Shown here piece by piece: positions 37,113-49,800 of a stretch of 64,000 nucleotides of DNA. Under the pieces are notes generated by a model. That model was not told the origin of the DNA. It did not search any database and worked only from the letters and a program-made list of their open reading frames with translations. The stretch spans positions 310,001-374,000 of the forward strand of contig CAVVHH010000002.1 of assembly GCA_963748005.1 (NCBI GenBank), given 5' to 3'. Each line of letters begins with the position of its first letter. The first letter of the stretch is position 1. The DNA comes from CAILZL01 sp963748005. GTDB taxonomy: Bacteria; Pseudomonadota; Gammaproteobacteria; Steroidobacterales; Steroidobacteraceae. The position numbers and the translations under genes are program-made.

Positions 37113-37224
37113 GATTTTGTAAAAAAGAGCCCGCTTAACCGTCGCGCTTTTTGGCGGGTGTGTTGAGAACAGCTGCGGACACAAGGAGGCGCCGGTTTTT
37201 TGACTTGTGGCGCGTGCAATAAAA

Positions 37225-37250
37225 AAGGGGTTCGACGAATCGAACCCCTT
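37225..37250 (-). terminator. Strong terminator after rpsJ
   Basis: AAGGGGTTCGA / TCGAACCCCTT, an 11-bp perfect stem with a 4-nt loop, followed on the minus strand by TTTT (37224-37221). A second small hairpin (GACGGC/GCCGTC, 37278-37294) precedes it. It ends the tufA-rpsJ transcript before the capsule operon and so separates rpsJ from the rest of the S10 genes. Confidence 0.85.
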
Positions 37251-37355
37251 CAACAAAACTCTGACGTTATCTGTAAGGACGGCTCTTGGCCGTCAAGAAT
37301 GGCGTGTTCACGAGCCGTCCCCATGCGGGCGCCCGCGCGCAACCCTCCCCGTCAA

Positions 37356-37388
37356 CATCAGTTCAACTTGATCTGCACATCCACACCG
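37356..37388 (-). repeat. Right copy of the rpsJ 3'-end direct repeat
   Basis: The last codons and stop of the intact rpsJ, matching 18452-18484 at 32 of 33 bases. It marks the right boundary of the capsule island. Confidence 0.8.
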
Positions 37389-37672
37389 GCCGGCAGTTCC
37401 AGTTTCATCAGCGCGTCCACCGTCTTGTCGGTGGGGTTCAGGATGTCCATCAGGCGCTTGTGGGTACGCAGTTCGAACTGATCACGGGCGTCCTTGTCGC
37501 CATGGGGCGCGGTCAGCACGGTGAAGCGCTCCTGCTTGGTGGGCAGTGGCACCGGACCTTTGACGGTGGCGCCGGTACGCTTGGCGGTATCCACAATTTC
37601 CTTGGCCGAGGTATCGATCAGGCGATGATCGAAGGCCTTGAGGCGGATGCGGATGTTCTGATTGGTAGCCAT
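37358..37672 (-). CDS. rpsJ: 30S ribosomal protein S10 (NusE)
   Basis: 104 residues: MATNQNIRIRLKAFDHRLID, VKGPVPLPTKQERFTVLTAP, FELRTHKRLMDILNPTDKTV and the end AGVDVQIKLN. S10 is a 30S head protein and, as NusE, a partner of NusB and NusG in antitermination. The ATG at 37672 is the family start; the frame to 37720 would cross the paired-hairpin repeat. It follows tufA and is cut off from rplC by the capsule island. Confidence 0.98.
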   Translation of the reverse strand: MATNQNIRIRLKAFDHRLIDTSAKEIVDTAKRTGATVKGPVPLPTKQERFTVLTAPHGDKDARDQFELRTHKRLMDILNPTDKTVDALMKLELPAGVDVQIKLN

Positions 37673-37689
37673 GTAAATCTCTCTCTTAA

Positions 37690-37736
37690 GGGCTTGCGCC
37701 CAACTTTCAATCGGGGTCACCAGAGGTGACCCCGAA
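37690..37736 (-). repeat. Paired-hairpin intergenic repeat, copy 2 (tufA-rpsJ)
   Basis: Minus-strand order: stem GGGGTCACC/GGTGACCCC (37713-37733, flanked by a further C-G pair), then GGGC-GCAA-GCCC (37690-37701), a GNRA tetraloop hairpin. It fills nearly all of the tufA-rpsJ spacer just before the rpsJ ribosome-binding site. Confidence 0.7.
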
Positions 37737-37742
37737 CGCTGA

Positions 37743-38933
37743 TTACTTCAGGATCTTGGCGACGACGCCGGCGCCGACGGTACGACCGCCTTCACGGATG
37801 GCGAAACGCAGCCCGTCTTCCATCGCGATCGGGTTGATCAGCTCCACCACCATCTTGATGTTGTCGCCCGGCATCACCATCTCCACGCCTTCCGGCAGCT
37901 CGCACGCCCCCGTCACGTCCGTGGTGCGGAAGTAGAACTGCGGACGGTACCCCTTGAAGAACGGGGTGTGACGACCGCCTTCTTCCTTGGTCAGCACGTA
38001 CACTTCGGCTTCGAACTTGGTGTGCGGCTTGATGCTGCCCGGCTTGCACAGTACCTGACCCCGCTCCACTTCTTCACGCTTGGTGCCTCTGAGCAGCACA
38101 CCCACGTTGTCACCCGCCTGACCCTGATCCAGCAGCTTGCGGAACATTTCCACGCCCGTGCAGGTGGTCTTGGCGGTGTCCTTGATGCCGACGATTTCCA
38201 CTTCGTCGTTCACCTTGACGATGCCGCGCTCAATACGACCGGTCACCACCGTGCCGCGACCCGAGATCGAGAACACGTCTTCCACCGGCATCAGGAAGGC
38301 ACCATCAACGGCGCGCTCCGGCACCGGAATGTACTTGTCCATTTCCTGCACCAGCTTGATCACTGACGGTACGCCAATTTCGCTCTGGTCGCCTTCCAGC
38401 GCCTTCAGGGCCGAGCCCTTCACGATCGGCGTGTCATCGCCGGGGAAGTCGTACTTGCTGAGCAGTTCGCGCACTTCCATTTCCACCAGTTCCAGCAGCT
38501 CGGCGTCGTCCACCATGTCGGCCTTGTTCAGGAACACGACGATGTACGGTACGCCCACCTGGCGGGCCAGCAGGATGTGTTCGCGGGTCTGCGGCATCGG
38601 GCCGTCAGCAGCGCTCACCACCAGAATCGCACCGTCCATCTGCGCCGCACCCGTGATCATGTTCTTCACATAGTCGGCGTGCCCGGGGCAGTCCACGTGC
38701 GCGTAGTGACGCGCATCCGAGGTGTACTCCACGTGTGCCGTCGAAATGGTAATGCCACGCGCCTTTTCTTCAGGCGCCTTGTCAATCTGGTCATACGCCT
38801 TGAATTCACCACCGTGCTTCTCGGCCATCACCTTCGTCAGGGCTGCCGTCAGGGTCGTCTTGCCATGGTCTACGTGACCAATCGTGCCGACGTTCACATG
38901 CGGCTTCGTACGCTCAAATTTCTCTTTTGCCAC
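37743..38933 (-). CDS. tufA: Elongation factor Tu, copy A
   Basis: 396 residues. MAKEKFERTKPHVNVGTIGH, P-loop GHVDHGKT, DCPGHADY and NKADMVDD (G4) are the GTPase motifs; KTTCTGVEMFRKLLDQGQAG and the end GRTVGAGVVAKILK complete it. Delivers aminoacyl-tRNA to the ribosome. Protein identical to the second copy at 54839-56029, and the DNA appears identical over the gene plus about 13 bases upstream (37743-38946). Last but one in the str operon. Confidence 0.99.
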   Translation of the reverse strand: MAKEKFERTKPHVNVGTIGHVDHGKTTLTAALTKVMAEKHGGEFKAYDQIDKAPEEKARGITISTAHVEYTSDARHYAHVDCPGHADYVKNMITGAAQMDGAILVVSAADGPMPQTREHILLARQVGVPYIVVFLNKADMVDDAELLELVEMEVRELLSKYDFPGDDTPIVKGSALKALEGDQSEIGVPSVIKLVQEMDKYIPVPERAVDGAFLMPVEDVFSISGRGTVVTGRIERGIVKVNDEVEIVGIKDTAKTTCTGVEMFRKLLDQGQAGDNVGVLLRGTKREEVERGQVLCKPGSIKPHTKFEAEVYVLTKEEGGRHTPFFKGYRPQFYFRTTDVTGACELPEGVEMVMPGDNIKMVVELINPIAMEDGLRFAIREGGRTVGAGVVAKILK

Positions 38934-39033
38934 AGCGGCGATCCTCAGTTCTGGTTCAGTTAAAGGGTTTCAATAATTCAATTTAATCAGCGATACAAAC
39001 AAATTCTGCTTAGCCAAATTCAATCTGCGATCG

Positions 39034-41124
39034 TTACTTCTTGGTAATGACCGCAGCCACTGCGTTCGGCACTTCCTGATACTTGGCAAATTCCATGGTG
39101 TAGGTCGCACGACCCTGGCTCATCGAGCGCATGGAGGTGGAGTACTGGAACATTTCCGCCAGCGGCACTTCAGCAGTAACCACTTTGCCGGATACCGAGT
39201 CCTCCATGCTGATGATCTGGCCGCGACGCCGGTTCAGATCGCCGACGATATCACCGTAATAGTCTTCAGGCGTGACCACTTCGACTTTCATGATGGGCTC
39301 GAGAATGACCGGCCTGGCCTTGGCCATCGCGTCCTTGAACGCCATCGAGCCGGCGATTTTGAACGCCATTTCGTTGGAGTCAACATCGTGATACGAGCCA
39401 TCGAACAGCGTCACCTTCACATCCACCACCGGATATCCGGCGAGCACGCCCGTGCCGGTGGCTTCATGGATGCCCTTGTCGACGGCTGGAATGAATTCGC
39501 GCGGCACGGCGCCGCCGACAATCGCATTCACGAACTCGTAATTCTTGGTCGGATCGGTGGCCGGCTCCAGCTTGATCCAGACATGACCGTACTGGCCCCG
39601 ACCACCGGACTGACGCACGAACTTGCCTTCCTGCTCCACCGTGCCACGAATGGTTTCGCGATAGGCCACCATCGGCTTGCCGACGTTGGCTTCCACCTTG
39701 AATTCGCGCTTCATGCGATCGACGATGATTTCCAGGTGCAGCTCGCCCATGCCGGAAATGATGGTCTGACTGGACTCCGGATCGGTGTGCATACGGAACG
39801 AAGGATCTTCCTTTGCGAGTCGCTGCAGGGCCATGCCCATCTTTTCCTGATCGGCCTTGGTCTTGGGCTCCACGGCCACGGAAATCACCGGCTCGGGGAA
39901 ATCCATCTTTTCCAGCTGGATCGGATGATCGGGATCACACAGCGTGTCGCCAGTGATCACATCCTTCAGACCCACCGCAGCGGCGATGTCACCGGCACGC
40001 ACTTCCTTGATTTCGCTGCGTTCGCTGGCATGCATCTGCAGCAGGCGGCCCAGGCGCTCTTTCTTGTCCTTGCCTGGGTTGTACACGGTATCGCCGGAAT
40101 TGATCACGCCGGAATACACACGAAAGAAGGTCAGATTGCCGACGAACGGATCATTCAGGATCTTGAACGCCAGGGACGAGAACTTGGCCTCGTCGCTGGC
40201 TTCGCGATGGCCTTCGCTGCCATCCGGCAACAGCCCTTTCACCGGCGGCATTTCCGTCGGCGCAGGCATGTACTCCACCACGGCGTCGAGCATGGCCTGC
40301 ACGCCCTTGTTCTTGAAGGCCGAGCCGCACACCGTCAGGGTAATCTCGTTGCGCAGTGCGCGTTCGCGCAGGCCCGCCTTGAGCTCAGCATCGGTGAGCT
40401 TTTCGCCTTCCAGATACTTGTTCATCAGGGTTTCGTTGGCTTCGGCCGCAGCTTCCACCAGCTTCACATGCCACTCGTCGCACAGATCCTTCATATCCTC
40501 AGGGATCTCGCGATACTCGAACTTGGTGCCCTGGGTGGCATCGTCCCACCAGATTTCCTTCATGCGGATCAGATCCACCACGCCGACAAATTTTTCTTCA
40601 GCGCCGATCGGCAGTTGAATGGGCACGGCATTTCCGCGCAGGCGGGTGTTGATCTGCTCAACGCAACGCAGAAAATTGGCGCCGGCGCGATCCATCTTGT
40701 TGACGAAGGCAATGCGCGGCACTTTGTACTTGTTCATCTGCCGCCACACCGTTTCCGACTGGGGCTGCACGCCGGCCACGGCGCAGAACACCGCAACGGC
40801 GCTATCCAGCACGCGCAGGCTGCGCTCGACTTCGATGGTGAAGTCCACATGCCCGGGAGTGTCGATGATGTTGATGCGGTGCTCGGGGAAGTTGTTCTCC
40901 ATCCCCTTCCAGAAACAGGTGGTCGCCGCCGCGGTAATGGTGATGCCGCGCTCCTGCTCCTGCTCCATGTAGTCCATGACCGCCGCGCCGTCGTGCACTT
41001 CGCCGATCTTGTGCGACACGCCGGTGTAGAACAGGATGCGCTCGGTAGTCGTGGTCTTGCCGGCATCAATATGCGCGGAAATACCGATATTTCGGTAGCG
41101 CTCAATTGGTGTCGTACGTGCCAC
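39034..41124 (-). CDS. fusA: Elongation factor G
   Basis: 696 residues. IGISAHIDAGKTTTTERILF holds the P-loop, DTPGHVDFTIEVERSLRVLD the G3 motif, NKMDRAGANF G4. Domain IV/V signatures include RETIRGTVEQEGKFVRQSG, GRGQYGHVWIKLEPA and DLNRRRGQIISMEDS. Catalyses translocation and, with RRF, ribosome recycling. Sits between rpsG and tufA as in the standard str operon; 100 nt to tufA. Confidence 0.99.
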   Translation of the reverse strand: MARTTPIERYRNIGISAHIDAGKTTTTERILFYTGVSHKIGEVHDGAAVMDYMEQEQERGITITAAATTCFWKGMENNFPEHRINIIDTPGHVDFTIEVERSLRVLDSAVAVFCAVAGVQPQSETVWRQMNKYKVPRIAFVNKMDRAGANFLRCVEQINTRLRGNAVPIQLPIGAEEKFVGVVDLIRMKEIWWDDATQGTKFEYREIPEDMKDLCDEWHVKLVEAAAEANETLMNKYLEGEKLTDAELKAGLRERALRNEITLTVCGSAFKNKGVQAMLDAVVEYMPAPTEMPPVKGLLPDGSEGHREASDEAKFSSLAFKILNDPFVGNLTFFRVYSGVINSGDTVYNPGKDKKERLGRLLQMHASERSEIKEVRAGDIAAAVGLKDVITGDTLCDPDHPIQLEKMDFPEPVISVAVEPKTKADQEKMGMALQRLAKEDPSFRMHTDPESSQTIISGMGELHLEIIVDRMKREFKVEANVGKPMVAYRETIRGTVEQEGKFVRQSGGRGQYGHVWIKLEPATDPTKNYEFVNAIVGGAVPREFIPAVDKGIHEATGTGVLAGYPVVDVKVTLFDGSYHDVDSNEMAFKIAGSMAFKDAMAKARPVILEPIMKVEVVTPEDYYGDIVGDLNRRRGQIISMEDSVSGKVVTAEVPLAEMFQYSTSMRSMSQGRATYTMEFAKYQEVPNAVAAVITKK

Positions 41125-41324
41125 GGAACAGTATCCTCTGCGTCAATCAATTCAATACAAGCGCAATTTACAAACAAGACAAGGCCCCGCCTGCATGAGA
41201 CGGGGCACTCAGTGCGACCACAGGTTGTTCAGATTCCCGCGCCGTCTCTTGCAAGAGCAAACGCGACAACCCGGAACCCACGCAGGTCCGACCGAAGCCG
41301 GACCGCGCCGATTCCCTTCAATTC
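41125..41324 (-). other. rpsG-fusA spacer with a GC hairpin
   Basis: Two hundred bases without a gene. GCCCCG and CGGGGC (41184-41206) can pair around an 11-nt loop; there is no U-run after it on the minus strand, so it is not a standard terminator. Possibly a processing or attenuation site. Confidence 0.35.
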
Positions 41325-41804
41325 TTACCAGCGATAGTGGGCAAACGCCTTGTTGGCGTCCGCCATGCGATGCGTGTCTTCACGCTTGCGCACGGCGGTG
41401 CCGCGATTTTCAGCGGCGTCCATCAGCTCGGCAGCCAGACGATGCGCCATGGTTTTTTCGCTGCGACTGATCGCAGCTTCAATCACCCAGCGCATGGCCA
41501 GGGTCTGGCGACGCGGCGCACGTACTTCAACCGGCACCTGATACGTGGCGCCACCGACGCGACGGCTCTTCACTTCCACCGCCGGCTTCACGTTGTCCAG
41601 CGCCTGCGTCAGCAGCTCGATGGAAATGTCCGCAGGCTTACCGGTCTTTTCGGCAATACGGTCCACGGCGCCATAAACGATGCGCTCGGCAGCCGACTTC
41701 TTGCCGCTCTGCATGACCATGTTCATGAACTTGGACAGCAGCAGGCTGTTGAAGCGAGGATCGGGCAGGATGGTGCGCGTTGGCGCTGCAGCTCTACGGG
41801 ACAT
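41325..41804 (-). CDS. rpsG: 30S ribosomal protein S7
   Basis: 159 residues: MSRRAAAPTRTILPDPRFNS, KFMNMVMQSGKKSAAERIVY, RRVGGATYQVPVEVRAPRRQ and MADANKAFAHYRW. S7 nucleates assembly of the 30S head and represses the str operon in E. coli. Follows rpsL by 56 nt. Confidence 0.98.
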   Translation of the reverse strand: MSRRAAAPTRTILPDPRFNSLLLSKFMNMVMQSGKKSAAERIVYGAVDRIAEKTGKPADISIELLTQALDNVKPAVEVKSRRVGGATYQVPVEVRAPRRQTLAMRWVIEAAISRSEKTMAHRLAAELMDAAENRGTAVRKREDTHRMADANKAFAHYRW

Positions 41805-41860
41805 ATGTGTATCGACTCAGTTTGATCGTTGCGTGTTTGATCGTTTCGCGAAAGCGGTAA

Positions 41861-42250
41861 TTACTTGGCTGCGCCGCCGGCCTTGGGACGCTTGGCGCCG
41901 TACTTGGACCGGCCCTGACGGCGAGCATTGACGCCGGCGCAGTCCAGTGAGCCACGCACCGTGTGGTAACGCACACCCGGCAGATCCTTTACACGGCCGC
42001 CGCGGATCAGCACCACCGAGTGCTCCTGCAGGTTGTGGCCTTCGCCGCCGATGTAGCTGATGACTTCAAAGCCATTGGTCAGGCGCACCTTGGCGACCTT
42101 GCGCAGTGCCGAGTTGGGCTTCTTCGGCGTTGTGGTGTACACGCGGGTACACACGCCGCGCTTCTGCGGACAGGCGGCCAGGGCCGGCACTTTGGTCTTG
42201 AAGTTCGGCGACTTGCGCGGCTTGCGGACCAGCTGACTAACGGTTGCCAT
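41861..42250 (-). CDS. rpsL: 30S ribosomal protein S12
   Basis: 129 residues. QKRGVCTRVYTTTPKKPNSA and LIRGGRVKDLPGVRYHTVRG contain the conserved Lys43 and the second Lys of the decoding site where streptomycin-resistance changes occur; both are the sensitive type. The end GRSKYGAKRPKAGGAAK is slightly longer than in E. coli. First gene of the str operon, with its own strong promoter and long leader. Confidence 0.98.
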   Translation of the reverse strand: MATVSQLVRKPRKSPNFKTKVPALAACPQKRGVCTRVYTTTPKKPNSALRKVAKVRLTNGFEVISYIGGEGHNLQEHSVVLIRGGRVKDLPGVRYHTVRGSLDCAGVNARRQGRSKYGAKRPKAGGAAK

Positions 42251-42313
42251 AAAAACTCATTTTCCTCAAAGAGCTGCCCGGCCTCACTATCTAGGACGAC
42301 GGACTGCAAAACA

Positions 42314-42365
42314 CCGGGCCGCTGTGTTTACTCAGGTATCAACCAAAGTAAAAACCGCGGCCCGG
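42314..42365 (-). promoter_or_regulatory. Long structured hairpin in the str-operon leader
   Basis: CCGGGCCGC (42314-42322) pairs perfectly with GCGGCCCGG (42357-42365). Inside, TTTACT/AGTAAA can extend the structure. It lies between the str promoter and rpsL, well away from any coding sequence, and is not followed by a T-run. Candidate r-protein or antitermination control element. Confidence 0.5.
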
Positions 42366-42429
42366 AGATGGTTTAGCGAAACCCTGCACACTTGAATCGG
42401 GCGTACAGGCTTCCAAACAAAGGGGCGCG

Positions 42430-42458
42430 ATTTTAGGAACGCCCCCGCAAGGTGTCAA
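42430..42458 (-). promoter_or_regulatory. Strong sigma70 promoter of the str operon (rpsL-rpsG-fusA-tufA-rpsJ)
   Basis: Minus strand: -35 TTGACA (42458-42453, perfect consensus), 17-nt spacer, -10 TAAAAT (42435-42430), then a GC-rich discriminator CGCGCCCC. The start codon of rpsL is about 180 nt downstream. Confidence 0.85.
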
Positions 42459-42483
42459 CTAAAGTCTCAGGGCTAAAGTTTCA

Positions 42484-42507
42484 GGGCGGTTCGCGAACCG
42501 CCCCTAC
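42484..42507. repeat. REP-like palindrome after rpoC
   Basis: GGGCGGTTCGCGAACCGCCC, a perfect 20-nt palindrome, followed by CTAC. It starts only 4 nt past the rpoC stop region and could also act as a 3'-end hairpin for rpoBC mRNA. Confidence 0.65.
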
Positions 42508-42510
42508 ACG

Positions 42511-46731
<4,221 letters not shown>

Positions 46732-46771
46732 GTCTTCACCTGAATCTGTGCAGTGAGAGAGTGGCGAGTGC

Positions 46772-46795
46772 GGGCGAGGCATGCCTCGCCCCTAC
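46772..46795. repeat. REP-like palindrome between rpoB and rpoC
   Basis: GGGCGAGGC-AT-GCCTCGCCC, then CTAC. Same end (GCCCCTAC) as the copies at 42484 and 18385, with different stem bases that still pair. Confidence 0.65.
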
Positions 46796-46804
46796 GCGTC
46801 TCTA

Positions 46805-49800
46805 TTAGCTGTCCGTATCCAGCTCCATGTTGATGCCCAGCGAGCGGATTTCCTTCAACAACACGTTGAAGGATTCCGGCATGCCGGCGTCCATCTGGTG
46901 ATTGCCGTCCACGATGTTCTTGTACATCTTGGTGCGACCATTCACGTCGTCGGACTTGACGGTCAGCATTTCCTGCAGGGTGTATGCGGCGCCATAGGCT
47001 TCCAGTGCCCACACTTCCATTTCACCGAAGCGCTGACCACCGAACTGCGCCTTGCCACCCAGCGGTTGCTGTGTGACCAGCGAGTACGGGCCAGTGGAAC
47101 GCGCATGCATCTTGTCGTCAACCAGGTGGTTCAACTTCAACATGTACATGTAGCCCACAGTGACGTCGCGTTCGAAACGCTCGCCGGTGCGCCCGTCGTA
47201 CAAGGTGGTCTGACCGCTTTCCGGCAGATCTGCCAGACGCAGCAGATGCTTGATTTCACTTTCGGCAGCGCCATCGAACACCGGCGTTGCCGTCGGTACG
47301 CCCTTGCGCAGGTTATTCGCCAGTTTGGTCAGCTCATCGTCACTGAACGAAGCGATGTCTTCCTTCTGACCACCGGTCTTGTTGTAGACCTCGTCGATGA
47401 AGGCACGCACTTCGGCCAGCTTGCGCTGCTCATCCAGCATGCGGCCGATCTTCAGGCCAATGCCCTTGGCGGCCCAGCCCAGATGGGTTTCCAGAATCTG
47501 CCCGATGTTCATGCGCGATGGCACGCCCAGCGGGTTCAGCACGATATCCACCGGCGTCCCGTCTTCCAGGTACGGCATGTCTTCAACAGCCACAATGGTC
47601 GAGACCACACCCTTGTTACCGTGGCGACCGGCCATCTTGTCACCGGGTTGAATGCGACGCTTCACGGCCAGGTAAACCTTGACCATCTTCAGCACGCCCG
47701 GTGCCAGATCATCTCCCTGAGTGATCTTGACGCGCTTCTCTTCAAAGCGGCGCTCGAACTCGGTGCGCTGAAGTTTCAAGCGCTCCGCAGCTGCCTCGAT
47801 ATCATTATTCGCAGCATCGTCCTTCAGGCGAATTTCCAGCCACTGCTCACGCGGCAGATCGGCCAGATACTCGGCGGTGATCACACCCTTGAGTTTCTTG
47901 GGACCGGCTTCCGCAGTCTTGCCCACCAGGCTGCTGTTCAGGCGCTGGAACAAATCGTCTTCCAGAATGCGGCGCTGGTCTTCCAGATCCTTGCGAACGC
48001 GGTCGAGTTCGGCCTTTTCAATGGCCAAGGCACGCGAGTCTTTCTGTACGCCGTCGCGCGTAAACACACGCACGTCGATCACGGTGCCATCCATGCCCGG
48101 CGGTACGCGCAGACCGGTGTCTTTCACGTCGCTGGCCTTTTCGCCGAAGATGGCGCGCAGCAGTTTTTCTTCCGGCGTCAGCTGGGTTTCGCCCTTCGGC
48201 GTCACTTTACCGACCAGAATGTCGCCGGCCTTCACTTCCGCACCGATGAAGGCAATACCCGCTTCATCAAGTTTCGCCAGCGCGGTGTCACCCACGTTGG
48301 GAATATCGGCGGTGATTTCTTCAGGACCGAGCTTGGTGTCGCGCGCGACGCAGCTCAGTTCTTCGATGTGAATGGTGGTGAAGCGATCATCCTGCACCAC
48401 ACGTTCCGACAACAGGATCGAGTCTTCGAAGTTGTAGCCATTCCAGGGCATGAACGCGACCAGCATGTTCTGCCCCAGCGCCAGCTCACCGAGATCGGTG
48501 GACGGACCGTCGGCCAGCACGTCGCCACGCGCAATCACATCACCGGCATGCACCAGTGGACGCTGGTTGATACAGGTGTTCTGGTTGGAACGGGTGTACT
48601 TGGTGAGCGAGTAGATATCGACACCGGCTTCACCTGCGGACGTTTCGGCATCGTTCACACGCACCACGATACGACCGGCGTCAACCGAGTCGACCACGCC
48701 ACCACGGCGCGCCACCACGGTTACACCGGAGTCGATGGCCACCGCGCGCTCCATACCCGTGCCCACCAGCGGCACTTCGGAACGCAGCGTTGGCACCGCC
48801 TGACGTTGCATGTTCGAACCCATCAGGGCGCGGTTGGCGTCATCGTGTTCCAGGAACGGAATCAACGAAGCGGCCACCGAGACAATCTGCTTCGGACTGA
48901 CGTCCATGTACTGCAGCTTGTCGGGCGTCGATAGCGTGAATTCATTCAAGTGACGCGAAGACACCAGGTCATCGACGAACGCGCCATCCTTGTCCAGCAC
49001 CGCATTCGCCTGGGCGATCACGAACTGGCTTTCTTCAATGGCCGACAGGTAGTCGATCTGCGCGGTCACACGGCCGTTTTCGACGCGACGATACGGCGTC
49101 TCGAGGAAGCCGTAGTCGTTGGTTCGAGCGTATACCGCCAATGAATTGATCAGACCGATGTTCGGACCTTCAGGCGTTTCAATCGGGCAGACACGGCCGT
49201 AATGGGTCGGGTGCACGTCGCGCACTTCGAAGCCGGCACGCTCGCGGGTCAGACCACCAGGTCCGAGCGCCGAGACACGGCGCTTGTGTGTGACTTCCGA
49301 CAACGGGTTGTTCTGGTCCATGAACTGCGACAGCTGCGAGGAACCGAAGAACTCCTTCACGGCGGCAGCCACCGGCTTGGCGTTGATCATTTCCTGCGGC
49401 ATCAGGCCTTCGGATTCGGCCAGCGTCAGGCGTTCCTTGACCGCGCGCTCAACACGCACCAGGCCGATGCGGAAGGCGTTCTCGGCCATTTCACCCACGG
49501 AACGAACACGACGGTTACCCAGATGGTCGATGTCGTCGACGTTGCCGTTACCATTACGGATCTCGCACAGGGTGCGAATCACGTCGATGATGTCCGAGCT
49601 TTCGCCCAGTTCGGCGGCCAGCTTCTTTGAGAACTCGTCGGTGCGCTTGGCGAAGTAAGCAGTGTCGTACAACACGCCCGGACCAGTGTCGCCGTCGCGC
49701 TTGACGCGACGGTTGAACTTCATGCGGCCTACTGCCGACAGGTCGTAACGTTCCTGGTTGAAGAACAGATTCTGGAACAGGTTTTCAGCAGCATCCTTGG

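Larger units (their letters stand above)
18452..37388. mobile_element. Capsule (kps/ctr-type) genomic island inserted at the 3' end of rpsJ
   Basis: An 18.9-kb segment bounded by the 33-bp rpsJ 3' repeats and holding eleven surface-polysaccharide genes. It splits the nearly universal rpsJ-rplC pair. Islands that use the 3' end of a conserved gene leave the gene intact on one side and a remnant on the other, and that is seen here. No integrase, transposase or plasmid function is present, so how it entered is open: a lost integrase, action in trans, or homologous or illegitimate recombination. Confidence 0.7.

Noticed and set aside
37690..37720. Upstream start of rpsJ at 37720 (16 extra residues)
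   Set aside because: The extension is translated hairpin repeat; S10 proteins start at the MATNQNIRIRL methionine. Similar long starts for rpsK, rpoC and secE were rejected for the same kind of reason.
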